From Eupeodes corollae (Eukaryota; Arthropoda; Insecta; Diptera; Syrphidae): a DNA stretch of 64,000 nt. The DNA is taken from assembly GCF_945859685.1 (NCBI RefSeq), contig NC_079148.1, positions 7,068,001-7,132,000 of the forward strand. Direction: 5' to 3'. Position 1 is the stretch's first letter; every line of letters begins with the position of its first letter. This document shows, in pieces, positions 32,231 to 45,109 of the stretch. The notes below the pieces were generated by a model. The model ran no database searches. It was not told the origin of the DNA and saw nothing but the letters and a program-made list of their open reading frames with translations. The position numbers were made by a program, and so were the translations under genes.

Positions 32231-33959
32231 AAAACGCGTACCTAATTAAAGTAAAAAAAAGTTCAACTAATACAAAAGATTGAATTTAAGATAAAATATT
32301 TTATTAAGCATTGAAGAAGCTTTCACGAATTTATTGCTACTATTCGAGTTATTCCACAAAAGCAAAATTATTCGTTTGAAAACTAGGAATTTCGTTTTTC
32401 AGAATCACCTTAAAATGAATCGTGATTACAAAAACGGGATTTTATTTCCAAATCAGTGATTGCATACAATAATTATTTTGAAGGGATTTATTTTTTAATG
32501 ACAGCTATGCAGTGTTTTTTATTAATGATGTCTCCTTTCTTAAGGGTCAAATCGATTTAAAATTATCTTTCTTATGAGTCCGTTCAACCTTAAAAATTTA
32601 ATATTGAGATAAACACGTTTGAAGTTTTAAGTAGTGGAAAATCTCTGTAAAAGTTGACAGAAAGATTCAAACAATACACATTTCTTACCAAAAAGTTGAA
32701 AAGTGACGCATGCGGATTCTCTTGTGACTTTCTTTAAAAAAACACGTATTTAATTAAATTTCTTGGAATTTAGAATTGTTCCTGAATCCTTCTTACAATC
32801 AACACCTATTGTGTCTGAAACACCACATTACCTGGCACTTAGTTCCACTACGATGAAGAAAATGAATTTGACACTTAGTTTGACAGTTGATCTAAGAAGT
32901 TAATGACCATCTGATAGTCTTTATTTTACAATGTAACTCGAGGGCTTCAATCATAAACAGACTTGGAGATGATACAAACATTGAAGAAATGGTTTAATAA
33001 ATTATATAAATAATAATTGCGTCAGGATGTTGCTTTTGTCATTTACATCAAATTCAAGTTATGCTTCTTCTTCTTAATAGACACTCACGACAAGAAAAGT
33101 CATATAGATATAGCATAAATTAATAAATAAATTTAATTTTTAAAATATTCCAAATGTGTTCTTATCAAAATGTTTCAAAATAAAATCACTCAACTCAAAA
33201 TCCTTAAAACTGACATTGTTAGTAATATTCTACAATGTAAACATATGTTAGAAGTATAACTTACCTTCTATCTTGAAACGTCATCTCATCATTTTGAGCT
33301 ACCACCCCACACACATAGAAATTTCTTATTTTACTTCACCTTTTCGGACACCATACTGACAGCTTAACAGACATATTCACTTGCAACACATCATGTTGTG
33401 TTGCATTGCATCTAGATCTTGTATATTTTTCCATATGACATATGGACGACGACGATAATAATAATACAAGAAGGAGGAAGGAGGCAATTCTATCAGAGTA
33501 CGAGTACATATAGAATATGAAGTATACTTCACAACATCACATAATGTTCATACATACATACCTACCCACATTGACAAAAATAAAACACAAAAAGAAAGAC
33601 CCATACTTTTTGACAAGACGATGGACAGACAGACTAAAAACTACGAAGAAGCAGTATGACAATATATTATAAAAGCTGACGGACCCAATGCTCAAAACGT
33701 TATACAATATAACTACAATATGTACTGTACACCAAGCAAAAGAAAACTTTATTATTTACTGCATTTTCCAGTGTATGTATGGTTCTAAGAGAAAAGACAA
33801 AAATTCCTCGAGGACATTTGATTTATGAGCATATGTGAAGAAGGTAGAGCTTAAGTCAATAGTGGATTTGAACTTACCTCTGAACTTTTGAAAGGCGCTA
33901 AGCTAGTGAGGGCTCAGTTCTTATGAATTTCCAATTTTCAGTCCATATATCCAAAAGTG
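32231..33959. other. AT-rich non-coding DNA
   Basis: No gene is recognised. A (GAC/GAT)n-like patch (GACGACGACGATAATAATAATAC) lies at about 33444. TGTCA/TGACA pentamers are frequent at 32650-32900. Confidence 0.5.
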
Positions 33960-34505
33960 TCTACAATTTTATTCTATGTACATGTACTTATGAATTTACC
34001 ATAGTTCATTACAAATTTGACATTTATTTTTGACGTTTCTCGTGTTTTATTCACCTCAAATTTTCGAATTTTTGAAACTCTTGTCTCTAGGATGAACATC
34101 CCACAGTTTCAAAACAAAATTTTATTCTATTTGCATGTGCTTGAGATTATCTCAACGTTCATTGCAAACTTGACATTTATTTTTGACGTTTTTCGTGTTT
34201 TATTCACCTCAAATTCTTGTATTTTTGAATTATAGGATGAATATTCAAGAGATTCAAAACATGTTATTCTATATACATGTCATGTGTTCATCGTAAATTT
34301 CTTATTTATTTTTGACGTTTCTCATGTTATATTCACCTCAAATTTTTGAAACTCTTGTCTGGAATTCTTGGATGAACATTCCATAGTTTCAAAAAAAAAA
34401 ATTTCATTCTATCTGCATGTGCTTTAGATTATCTCAAACGTTCATCGCAAAATTTGACATTTATTTTTGACGTTTCTCGTGTTTTATTCACCTCTAATTT
34501 TGTAA
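33960..34505 (+). repeat. Tandem array, four ~130-155 bp monomers
   Basis: The core TTTTTGACGTTTCTCGTGTTTTATTCACCTC recurs with its GACG at 34032, 34185, 34314 and 34469 (spacing 153, 129 and 155). Each monomer also holds a GGATGAACAT block, a CAGTTTCAAAA block, a TTCTAT-TRCATGT block and a GTTCATYGYAAA block. The third monomer is shortened. Confidence 0.88.
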
Positions 34506-35828
34506 TCCACCCCTGTTTGAAGTGAGAGATGTGTTTCATGTTGCCATTTGGGGTTGGGGATCTAAAAGATAAAATGAATTAAAACGCACGTCAAGGCTCG
34601 TTCTTATCCTGTGAACGTTGGCATTATTTATTCATTAGACAGACAGTGAAACATACAACAGAGAATGAGTGAAGTGAAGTGAATACCTATTGCTGAAAAT
34701 GATAGAAAACAAAAGAAGACGTTGTTTTTTTTTCATCGCATATTTTTTAATGTCTTTATGAAGTCTCCATGTTCACTTTGTCCAATAGTCTGATGGTCAT
34801 TCTTTTTATGGGTGGTGATGGTGTATTTCTGGCTTGGGCTATACCTCTGGCTTATGGCTATGTGAGGCTATATGCTGATGATGATGATGACGATGACGAA
34901 GGGCGAGAAACATAAACAAAATTGAAGATAATTTATTTCCATGGAATTTCATTCAAAAATTGTCATTCAATGTGGTAAATTATTTAAATTTAAATTGACC
35001 ATAAGTTAGGCAGGCACATGCGACTATACTCATGCATAGTATATAGATATGGTCATAAAATATACAATATAAAATGTACTACGTTTTGTTTTTATTAAAA
35101 GGGGAGCTATGCTGACTAAAAAGAACTGGACATTATTGGGATTTTGTCAAAGGGAATACTGTTTAAAGTTTAATTAAGTAAAATGCAATTTAAAAAAAAA
35201 ATATATAAATGATTTTATTATTCGTAAACATTTTTTTTCTGGCTTTGCCTTTAATAAGGGAAGTAAATTATTCTATTTAATGGAGTTTCGAGAAAATAAA
35301 GATTTTGTATTTAATTCGATGGAATTTAAATTCAAATGAAAAAGTTGTTGGCTTTCAAAAATTTAAAATTGACAGCATTAACTTTAAAACGGAATGAACA
35401 ACATCAAAATAAATACTAGTGGATGATAAAATGAATACATTCCACATTCATCTCCAGCCTAGATGAATGTTTGTGGAAGATGACATCTATTCACATTCAT
35501 CTATTGTAACTCACCTTTTTAAATATTTTTTCTTTTTTGACAGAATCAAATTCGAAGTAAAACTTAATTTAGGTACCTCGTGTCAAAACACTTTTCACAA
35601 TCTTTCTCACCACAAATTTTCACAAGTTTTGACAATTTGTTAACTATAAAAGTTGTGTTATGAAAAGTTTATTTTTGGTTTCATTGTTTTGTATATGTAG
35701 GTAAATTCTTTGCAAAATGTTGAAAGAAAATTTTCATGAGCAATTTTCAATTTCACTTTGGTAAAGTTTGACAAATCTCTGGCACCTTTACAATCTGCAC
35801 CCTCTTATAAATTTATTAAATACACTTA
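34506..35828. other. AT-rich non-coding DNA
   Basis: No gene is recognised. A GATGATGATGATGACGATGACG tract lies at 34877-34898. A small hairpin, CATTCATCT with AGATGAATG seven bases apart, lies near 35447. Confidence 0.5.
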
Positions 35829-36167
35829 TGGCTGAATCACAAACAAGCTTCATCTTTGGCTTCACTTGACGTTTACGAGTTCAGCCATAGGAATTAAATG
35901 CATGCTATCACAATGGAGCTTCGACCTCACGTTTCGTTTCATAATTGTAAGGAAAAAAACGTAATGTGACTCCAAACGGAAGCTCTAGTTCAATTATCTA
36001 AACATTTGCTTTGTCTGACAGTTCAACATCTGTAAAAAACTGTCAGCAAACAAAATATTTGCCCTTTGGAGGAATGAAATAATAGAAATGTCATTCAAAG
36101 CAACCGCGAAGCAGGCCCACCGTAACGCAGAGGAAGCTGAATCTGAAGCGTGTTTGTGATTCAGCCA
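35829..36167. mobile_element. MITE family A, copy 3 (full length, TTA target duplication)
   Basis: This 339-bp element runs from TGGCTGAATCACAAAC to GTTTGTGATTCAGCCA, with TTA on both sides (35826-35828, 36168-36170). The interior has the family blocks GACGTTTACGAGTTCAGC, GCATGCTATCACAATGGAGC, CGTAAGGAAA-equivalent, TTTGTCTGACAGTTCAACA and GCAGGCCCACCGTAACGC. It is the best preserved copy here. Confidence 0.92.
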
Positions 36168-37930
36168 TTAAACGTCGAACTGTCATTTTCGTAAAATTCA
36201 CCATAATAAATAAGTGAAATTGTCTTCGCTTAGCATTATATCTGAGCTTAAAAAAAGTACAGATTTGTTTGACAGTTGCGTGAACTACTCAGAGGTAAAA
36301 AGAAAAACGTCAAAACTTAAACTTTCGATTTCAAAACACACTGTGTTCGTAGGGGAGAAAATGTCAAATAGGTATTAATTTTTTTTCACAACAACAGTTT
36401 AAACCATTCTTCATTGTTATAATTGTTCACCTCTACATGAATTGAGTAAAAGTTCTGACAAATGTCTGAGTTACGTTATGTAAATCATTAAAACATCCGT
36501 GAAAAAATTTTCAAGTGTGATAATTCCAAATCGGAAACGCTGCATAGGAAAAACAAAACTAATTAAATTTCTCTTCCAGTACATGTGTTATATTTAAGTC
36601 GTCGTCGTCACCATTTCGATTGCTGTACTCAATGAACCATTAAGTGCGTCAAGAAGGTGCACTAATGACGATAGCGAACTTTGCGTTGAAACTAATGAGG
36701 TGAATATTAAAACGAAAGAGAATGAGAAAAAGTCGGCCTCCAACTAAATACTGGCAGCAGCCCCTTTTACCCATTACAAATATTTCGCACATCTCATTTT
36801 CAAACTTGAACTAGCATACGGGTAACTTCCTATTCTATACCTACGATGACAGATATTATGAAACAAAAATAGACTCATAATATCATACTCACCTCACATC
36901 TGTTGACATTGTATTCAAAAAGTTAGATGCTACTTGTGTAGGTTTTTGTTGTTGTGCTTGTGACACTTCAGTCAGTTTACCCATATGTCTGTGACGTCTA
37001 TAAAGAGTTTTGTTTTTGTGTTCAAGTAGTTTAAACACATAGGGCACTTGTTGATCTCTGCGTGTAAACATAAAGGGTCCATCACCAGACTTTTATGCTC
37101 GACGACAACGGATGATGACATTTTGTATAAACTATGAAAATGCATTTATTATTATTATTTAACAACTATGTTTTATTGTACACCTGTAATGCAAGTTTGT
37201 TATATCTAGACTTAATATACCTGAACCTGAAGTACAGTTGATGATGGAAAATATATAGTCTTGAACTAACTCTCTCAGTCTAATGATCTCAACCCAAATG
37301 AGGAATAAAGTATGTTTTTTTTGTTTTGTTTTTATTTGTATTCATTAAAGTGGCGTTGTCTGGTCATGGACTGCTTTCCAAAAAGGTCATCACATCATCA
37401 TCATCTTTGTCATCAACGTCATTGTCACGATGTCGTCTCGGTGTAATTAGTGTTTGTCTATATAAGATGCCTACCATGTTTACTTTGTAAATATAAGTGG
37501 TTTTATATGATATTGCCATGCCATAAGCTATGGCGAACTATGCTTCTATGACGGCATTATTTCATAAAACTTTGTAATTTTTTTGTGTTTAAACTAGAAA
37601 ACTTAGAGGCATAAACTACCTACCATTTCAAATTGTATTGACAATAAAAGAATCTTCTTTTGACATTTCTGAACCTTTAAATGTGTTTTTGCCACAAACC
37701 TCATGCGTGACAGTTTTCCGAAAAAGTTTACACAAACAGATTCACATTCTATTTACACATGTTGGGATAATTTTTCGGTAAAAAGTAGCTGTCAAGGAGA
37801 CTTTCATCTCATTCTTTTAGTTTTGACGTACGCTGTCAAACGATGGATGGATTTCGACTGGAATTTGAATACAAATTGTTCTGTTCACAAGTTCAAATCG
37901 AATTGAAAATAAAATAAGATGTTTACTCCC
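36168..37930. other. Non-coding DNA
   Basis: No gene is recognised. There is a CGTCGTCGTCACC patch at 36600, CATCACATCATCATCATC near 37387 and TTATTATTATTATT near 37145. The 60-67 codon frames lack motifs. Confidence 0.5.
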
Positions 37931-38026
37931 ATTACAGAATTCAATTGGTAGGCTGCGGGGGGATTCAAATGTCAAAAACTTGCTCGGAATCCATTTGCAA
38001 CTTATACGTCGAATTCTGTAATCAGC
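37931..38026. repeat. Short inverted-repeat (foldback) element
   Basis: CATTACAGAATTC at the left and GAATTCTGTAATC at the right form a 12-13 bp inverted repeat about 95 bp apart. The interior has a run of G (GCGGGGGGATTC). It could be a tiny MITE or the edge of a larger element. No clear target duplication is seen. Confidence 0.5.
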
Positions 38027-41000
38027 ATGATTGACATATGACATATCTAAACCTACAAATTGTGTGTTAGCTTTTAGACTCTGAATGAAAGTTTTCTGAG
38101 AAAATACACAAACTGAACGGACGTAACTGATATTCACACAAAGATGGTTGCGAAGTAGCGTTGTGTAAACTTTTTGTCGATGTAAGCTGTCAAACGAGTA
38201 CGATCTCCGTTCGGTACTTGTTAAACTGTCATAAGCAATCTGAGGTGGCAATTGCAATAAAGGATGGATATTGAATGCAATAAAATGTCACCCAAATTTC
38301 TTATTGTGATCGCCAACTTATCTAAAAGAACAAATGTCACAGTAGAACTCCTTTGAATCTGGCAACCCTGTCAAGCTTTGGATGTAATTTATTCCTAAAT
38401 TCTGACTAAAAAAAACCTCAGTATTTCCTCTTTGGCAGATTTTAGCTGTATCAAACATAAGGAAGAGAAGAAAACAGTTGTTGTTGATATTTTCTTCTTT
38501 TTTCTCTTCCATTCCTAGTATCAGGACTCCGACGACCGTCGACGACGACTTAGAGCCAGCGTCGTCGACTAAAAAGGAACATATTTATGATCGAAGTTGT
38601 CTCGAAGTTCTTGAGGTTCTTCGTCGTGAGTTTTTTTTTATGATTGTCTCCGCTGTTGGTTTCAAACAACAATATTTTCTTCTTGCAATTCGTTTGCGAT
38701 TTGCAGAGGCGTCATTCGGTCGCTCACACCGTATCGTGCCGTTGAATCTTTCATACGCATTTTGAATGACTAATGACTTCTGTCGTGGTTGGTGGTACAA
38801 AAGAAAAAAATAAACTGGCTTCAGGAAGATACTCATATTCGTATCTACTTGTACCTAACTTGCAGGGTGTTTTTTTTTCGTCTTTCTTCATCTGATGCTA
38901 GTATTTTATTATTATGACTCTACTAGGTAAGATTTGGTTTTGTGTGATGGCTTTGGAATTGGTAAATGAATTGTAAAATTGTTAAACGTGCATTTATGGT
39001 TTGGTGTACTGTAAAAACAAGCTCTTAGTCTTGATTGTGGAACAGTTGGTGTCTGACCAAATAAAATGACTTGAATGAGCATATTTAGGAACTTGACATC
39101 TTAATCTGGATTAAATAATTTTAAACGTTTCGAGGTTTTTTGAATGAGAATTGACGTTCATACTAATTTGCCAAGTTTAGACTGACCATAAGGCTAAATT
39201 AGTGAACCCCTCTTGAGATACTCAATTTCGAAACTATCAAAACCACACACTATAGTTAACTCGCTGACTGAATTCTATAACCAAATTTTGTTAAGCTTTT
39301 GGTCATACTCATTTGTAGTAATTGGAATCTAAGACTGACATTTCGAAACCCTTAAAGCTCCAAAGGACTACATAAGTATATGTGAGAAAGCGTTCTCGCA
39401 TTTAGTTCTCCGACCAATCAAAAAGCTTCTTTTTGAAGGTTTCATGGGCGTGTTCAAGAACAATGCAAACCTAACAGACAGAATTTTATTTTAATATGAG
39501 GTGATTTTTTTTTATTCAAATATTATTGTGTATTTTTCCTCTTTTATAAAAATTTTAATCCTCAGAACTTGGTATGTGCTTTTGGATGTTTTGTAAATTA
39601 AATCGTTTCTGCATCAATTGACATTAATTCCCATTGCATAATCCGTTGGATGAGTTGCGGGCCATTCTGAGTGATTTTTTGACATTTGTGTTATAGTAAA
39701 AGTGTCAAAATTGATATTTGTCATGCCCCGCAAATTTCTTCTTCGACTATGCTCAATGTAAATGTTATTTTTTTTTTAGGCCTAAACATAGTTTGGTTGA
39801 TTTATTTTCCTTTTGCACTGTTGTTAAAATATGGGTTGAAAACAATACCCAATTTGTTTTTCTAGAACTTATAGATTTTCTTGTTAAAATATGAAACAAA
39901 ATTGTGAAATTGTGATTTGGTAGCACTTTAATAAAAAATGTTGGTTGCAGAATATTTATAAGTTGATATTTTTTTGAATTTTATTTATAAATCTAATAAA
40001 AAGTTTATATCTTACTATTTCCAACATCCTTCTTCGGTTGAAAAAGTTAATGCAAACTTAAATGGTGAAATACAAAAACTGCTCTATGAAAATTAGCATA
40101 GAATTGTGTGAATAGAAATTAAACAAAAATATATAAGAACAAAAATGTAATTCAGCAGCAATCAATTGTGTCCCCACCCTTAAAAATATGATTTTTCGAA
40201 CACACCCCTTGGCTCACTTTTCTAAAGTGAATTCTGGAATTTGATAAATTATGTTGATTTTTGTTAGTTATTTAATTTATTGTATTGAAAAGATGTTTTT
40301 AGTATGTTTTTATAACAAAATTATAAGTTTGACTGTTACAAACATAATGACAATTAAACTAAAGCTTAACTTAAAATAGAAGTTTTCGATGAAAAAAGGA
40401 AAAAAGAAAAATCTGAAGCTATCATTTTTTTGTCGTTGACTTGGTAAATGGCGTAAATCCCTCAGCATAAGAAATAGAGACTTGGCAACTTGGAATTTAA
40501 TTTATGAACGCACCCTTTTACTTACCATCGAACTGTCATCGTACATATTGTTTGTATAAATAAACTCAACTTCATCATAGTAAAGTACACAAAGGAACAA
40601 TATCTATCTAAATTAAGAACCTTTGACACCAAATTTAAGAGCGTTAACTCTTCTGAAGTTGACCTGTCAGTGAGACAACATTGGTAGAAGTGTCAAAAAT
40701 ATTAAAGCGTTGTAAAAGACTCAAATCAGTCAATTTTACGAAGTTTTTGAAAAATTCTGCATCGCTCAGACAACAATATGGGAGGTATTTTGCGTAAGAA
40801 TCTTGGTTTACAGCGATACAAGATCAAACTGACTCAAGAATTGAAGCCGATAGACCATCTCGAGTGACTTGGATTCCTCGATTGGGCAAGTGTCAAGTCC
40901 TTATTGAATGGACATGTCAAAATTACAGATACAACAATGTAAACGCGCCCAAAACACACGTTCTCTCAAAGAGAATGAGACAAGCCGCCATATCTTTCTC

Positions 41001-41989
41001 TTTTTGTCTCAGATAATTGACTTTTAAAAATAATAATTTCAGAAATGTCAGAAATGTGTCTTTTTCTTGAGCCTTTGCCCAGCAATTATAGTGTCTTCAT
41101 TAGACCTGTAATATTTGAATTCACTGCACGAAAAAAGCTGCACATCTTTTTAAGCCTTTAATATTGTCCCTAAAATAATAACTTCAAATTAAACAGAAAA
41201 AGGGTCTGGTATCAGTGTCATCAGAGTGTGCTTTATATTCGATTCAAGTTTATTTCGTATAGCTATCAATTTGATAATTTTTCTCTGAATTGATTTAATA
41301 TCATTCCTCTTCTATACACACCTACATATCTCACAATTGAATAATAATCCGATGACACACAAAACTATAATCTCAAAGTAAGCATAAAAACCCTCTTCAT
41401 CGCATATATTTGATTTCATCAATATCGTTAATGGAAACCCACTTTGGTTCCGCTGAACAACAAAAATAAAAAATAAAAATAAAGTCTATCTCATAAATCA
41501 AATATCAGAAACCATTCACTGAAAGGTATAGGTGCCTATATCCACTATCCAGTGAGTACGTACTCAACCACTGTATCTGATTTGATTTAATCCATTCCCT
41601 GCTTCAGAATTCAGTATTTATATAGTTCACTTGGTTTGGCATCACACACGCTGCTACGCACGCATGCCATACAAAAAACCCGCAACGCAGTAAAACAAAA
41701 CCCTACTAGAAAACATCAACGTAAAAATAAACACTTCATCCACTCGTGTCCCTATACCCTAACGCTAACCCTTTATAAATATAAAACGAATACAATGAAA
41801 TTCCCCATTTATCCAACATAAAAACAAAATAAAATAAAAACAAAGACTAAAAAATAAACCAAACGAAAATTCAGTAAAACGCGAAAACTATTCAACTCTC
41901 GACTCGATTTCAACACCTCTGCGAATTCCCGAATTGAAATTAGAGTAATTTGAAATGCTTCACGTTCGCAGCGCAAAAACACCGCACTA
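38027..41989. other. AT-rich non-coding DNA, probably sd intron or upstream DNA
   Basis: A 146-codon minus-strand frame (37817-38257) has no domain and overlaps the foldback element, so I do not call it. A small GC-richer patch at 38525-38580 (ACGACCGTCGACGACGAC, GCGTCGTCGAC) may be regulatory. TGACA/TGTCA pentamers are dense at 40640-40700 and 40900-41060. Confidence 0.5.
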
Positions 41990-42790
41990 TCCCAAGTATT
42001 GCTCAGTCAGCCATTTCAGCGTGAACGTGAATATCTGCCGCCACGCCATCCCCGTCATCATCATCATCAACATAGCCCTAAAGCCCCCTACCAACTTTTC
42101 ATCGTAGTGCATATACGGGTTAAAAATTTAGTCGCCAACTCAGCAGGCAAATATTGTGCAGGGTATGTTGGCGTTGTTGGGGTTTGAGCTTGAGGTCCCC
42201 GGGCTTAACCGCACATATGCACTCGAAGCCGATGTGTGCAGCTAAAGAGCAGAGATTTTCGCATCGAAAGTTCCCTCGCCCCAACACACACTCTCCGTTC
42301 CCATGCATACACGTCCTGCGGCGGCTTCGAACGAACGGCTTTATGGTGCAACGCTAGATACGTTCATATGAGTATATCTACTCCGGATCCGGATGCGGAT
42401 CTGTGAGATTGATGCTCGGTGGGCCATTTTTGTGGGTTATGTGGATTATTTACTTAACTTCTTGCATCAGGCACGTTGTTGCATCAACCTCATGACAGCC
42501 CTGTGCTCGAGTTCGAGTTCATGATGCAGTCGGGGATGTTACACACAATATTGTGTGCACTTTTGCAAATCCTTTTTCCATATTCAATTCACATCATCCC
42601 GTTTCCGGCCTGGGCGGCCGGCCGCCTTTCCGTCTTTCCGTCTATCTGCCTAGCCACCTTGCTTTTGCTCAACTTGCCAGCAAACAATCCCGTCCATCGC
42701 ATCGTTGTGGGTCGTCGACGTCGCTCGTCGCCCGTTATGCACTTTTTTAGCGCATCTTTGGCTTGCAATTTTCCAGTTCAAACATAGAGG
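41990..42790. promoter_or_regulatory. GC-richer island 2-3 kb upstream of the sd exons
   Basis: This has CCGCCACGCCATCCCCGTCATCATCATC near 42038, CCGGATCCGGATGCGGATC near 42383, CCTGCGGCGGCTTCGAACGAACGG near 42314, and GGCCTGGGCGGCCGGCCGCC near 42607. An initiator-like CTCAGTC lies at 42002. Frames here start at non-ATG codons or lack domains. Its position just 5' of the sd coding exons makes an sd enhancer or alternative promoter plausible, but nothing proves it. Confidence 0.3.
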
Positions 42791-44972
42791 GAGTTGGGTT
42801 TGAATTTTTTTCGTTTATTTGGCATAGAGAATCCATTGTGTGCAGCCAACTTGTTTAGCCACAGGGAATCAAACTGGATTTGGATTGTGTGTTAAAGTTA
42901 ATTCACTTTTTATGCAGTTTTTGATGCGTATGATTCGCTTTTATCAATGAATGCAATGTAAGGCCTTCAAAAATGAGTTATTTAACTGTGTATACGCTTT
43001 TTTCTCCTTTCTTCTTTTTCTGTTTTTGTTGTTATTGTTTTCTGTTGCGTTGCTTAGAAAGGAAGCCATTTTTGTATTTGACAGTTTGAGAGTTTCCGAC
43101 ATGCAATAATATTTCCTCGTTCATAAGGACATCCAGTTTAATTATCTTGTCAATGTTTTTTTGTTGTATACATCATTTATTCATAAGCTGTCAGAGTAAG
43201 CTACACCATATAAAACTAAATAGACCATGTTTGACAACTATATAATTCTGTCATTTAATAATAATGCGGGGATATGGAGCTGGCTTAGTGTTGTTTTTCT
43301 TCTTTTTTTATTGGAAATATAAAGAGTGGTGTTCGATGTCATAACATGATGTTAACAGTGGCTTTTTAATCGCAGGACATAATGCTTGTTAAATGTATCA
43401 AAATTATTAGTATGACATATGTCAGAAAATTCAGATTAATTTACATTTTTGGTATGATTTGTGCAAAGGATGTTAACCATTTTTTATACCCAAAAGAGAA
43501 AAATTACACATTATGATATTTATTTTCTATTTAGCTCCACCCGTAGTTTGTAGAATATAGTTGAGAATTTTCGAAAATATTTTAATCTTAGAAAAGAAAA
43601 TCAATACTTTGTTGAACTGACAGGTGGACAAAAGTGCTTCAAAAATATTGCCTTCTACTGCAATCTTAACACAATTATTTTGACAGCTCTGATTATTATT
43701 TAATTTCAAATCCAGAGCTAAACAAAATCTGATGCGAAAATTCGGATTTTATTCAACTCGAGATTTTCATTCTTAATAAAACAAATAGGATTCAAATGAC
43801 AGTTGTTATAAAAACGTGGCTCTTTTAGGTTTGTTTGTTTTTCGTATTTTTGTTTCTACGTCAGATAATTTAATTAATGTACAATAACTTATGTTACGTG
43901 TTACGCAAATATCCTTAACGAAACCCAAATACCATTAATATTTTCGAACCACGTTCAAAAACATCTTTGAACTCTTTAATTTGCTAAAGAATCACTTTGA
44001 TGTGGCATAACTCATTCATTTACTATTTCATTTGACAACTATATGTACACCTCCACACCACAGCCGTAAAGTGTCGTTTCGTTCGGGTTTATTTCATCGT
44101 CGTCTTCTTCTTTCCTCGATGATGATGATACGAGTTCTATAAGCGGAATATTAATTACATACAATAATCTACCGCAGCGACATACATATCTCCTAAGGTA
44201 CTTCACTTTGTCTCCGCAAAATTCTCTGCATTTCCTGTAGTTAGACAGAAGAATTCTAATGGAAATCTTCTTATTCATGTCAAAGTCAAAGAGATATGCT
44301 GCATATATGGGAATACCTTCTGTTTGTTTTATATCTTTTTTTAGTTTTTGATGAATCGCTCCCACAAACACCTACGCACTAGCAGTTAGAGTCGTGGGTT
44401 AGTTTGATTTGATTTCAAGATGGCACCTACAATATAAATATATTTTTGATGAATTTCCTCGAAAGAGAACAACAAGGAAACCCCAAGTAACTCCTATCAA
44501 ATTTGCATATTTCATCATTTTGTTTCAACAAATATGGCGGCTGAAAATCAACTTTTATTGATTTTAATGTTAAAGTGTCAAACTTAAAATTTGAGTTTAC
44601 TTGGAATTGTCAAAAAGCCATTTTATTTTTGTATTTCTTTGTGTTTTGAATTTAAAACAGCTGTCATACTCCTCAATACTTCTCTTAAATTTAAATTGAC
44701 GTTTGATATGATTACTTTCAAAATGTCACTTATTTGCTTAATCTATTAAATTTTTGAAAACCTACATTTGTTTTTGATTGACAAAATGGCTTTTGACAAA
44801 TTAAGTAAGTCTGACTTTGTTTTAAAAAATGCAATAAGATTGAACTGTCATAAATGTTTGACATTTGCACAAACTCATTTTTCCTAAACAATGTTTAAGA
44901 TTAATTAATTTTCATGTACATATAATTATTTATTTTTACTAATTATTTTGTTTTTTCCCTTTATATTTACAG
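42791..44972. other. Non-coding DNA 5' of the first sd exon seen
   Basis: This is presumed intron, because the exon at 44973 begins with a splice acceptor. It is AT-rich with a very high density of TGACA/TGTCA (eight between 44576 and 44863). A 110-codon minus frame (44039-44371) has no domain. Confidence 0.55.
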
Positions 44973-45109
44973 ACGGTATTGTAGGAGCCGGCGCCATAAC
45001 GTCGCGGTGGACACCTGTAGGTGCCGGTCCCCCAGGTCCATTGGGACCGGCAGACACAAATGGCAGTATGGCGGATGCCAAAAATTTAGACGTCGGAGAT
45101 ATGAGTGAC
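44973..45109 (+). CDS. sd: scalloped (TEAD) internal coding exon, N-terminal region
   Basis: Internal exon of the fly TEAD transcription factor Scalloped, which binds DNA in the nucleus and recruits Yorkie (Hippo pathway) or Vestigial (wing selector). The exon is bounded by a TTTACAG acceptor and a GTAAGT donor. It is 137 nt long: two bases that finish a split codon, then 45 full codons ending in phase 0. The peptide reads GIVGAGAITSRWTPVGAG, then a Pro/Gly-rich stretch, then ADTNGSMADAKNLDVGDMSD. This is the variable acidic N-terminal region that precedes the TEA domain in insect Scalloped. It joins in frame to the exon at 45594 to give DMSD-DEKDLSSADAEG, which is continuous in known TEAD proteins. 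The codon split before the exon means a further upstream coding exon exists. I could not locate it, so the start codon is not assigned. Confidence 0.93.

Noticed and set aside
37817..38257. 146-codon minus-strand frame
   Set aside because: Crosses the foldback element, has no domain and is typical of chance frames of this length in 64 kb.
40905..40950. ATTACAGATACAACAATGTAAAC similar to the inside of the hAT-like MITE
   Set aside because: Similarity covers only about 20 bases without either terminus; too short to call a copy.
41999..42187. His/Pro-rich frame in the GC-richer island upstream of sd
   Set aside because: Begins at TTG, lacks an ATG, and its His run comes from CATCAT repeats; no link to the known sd N-terminus.
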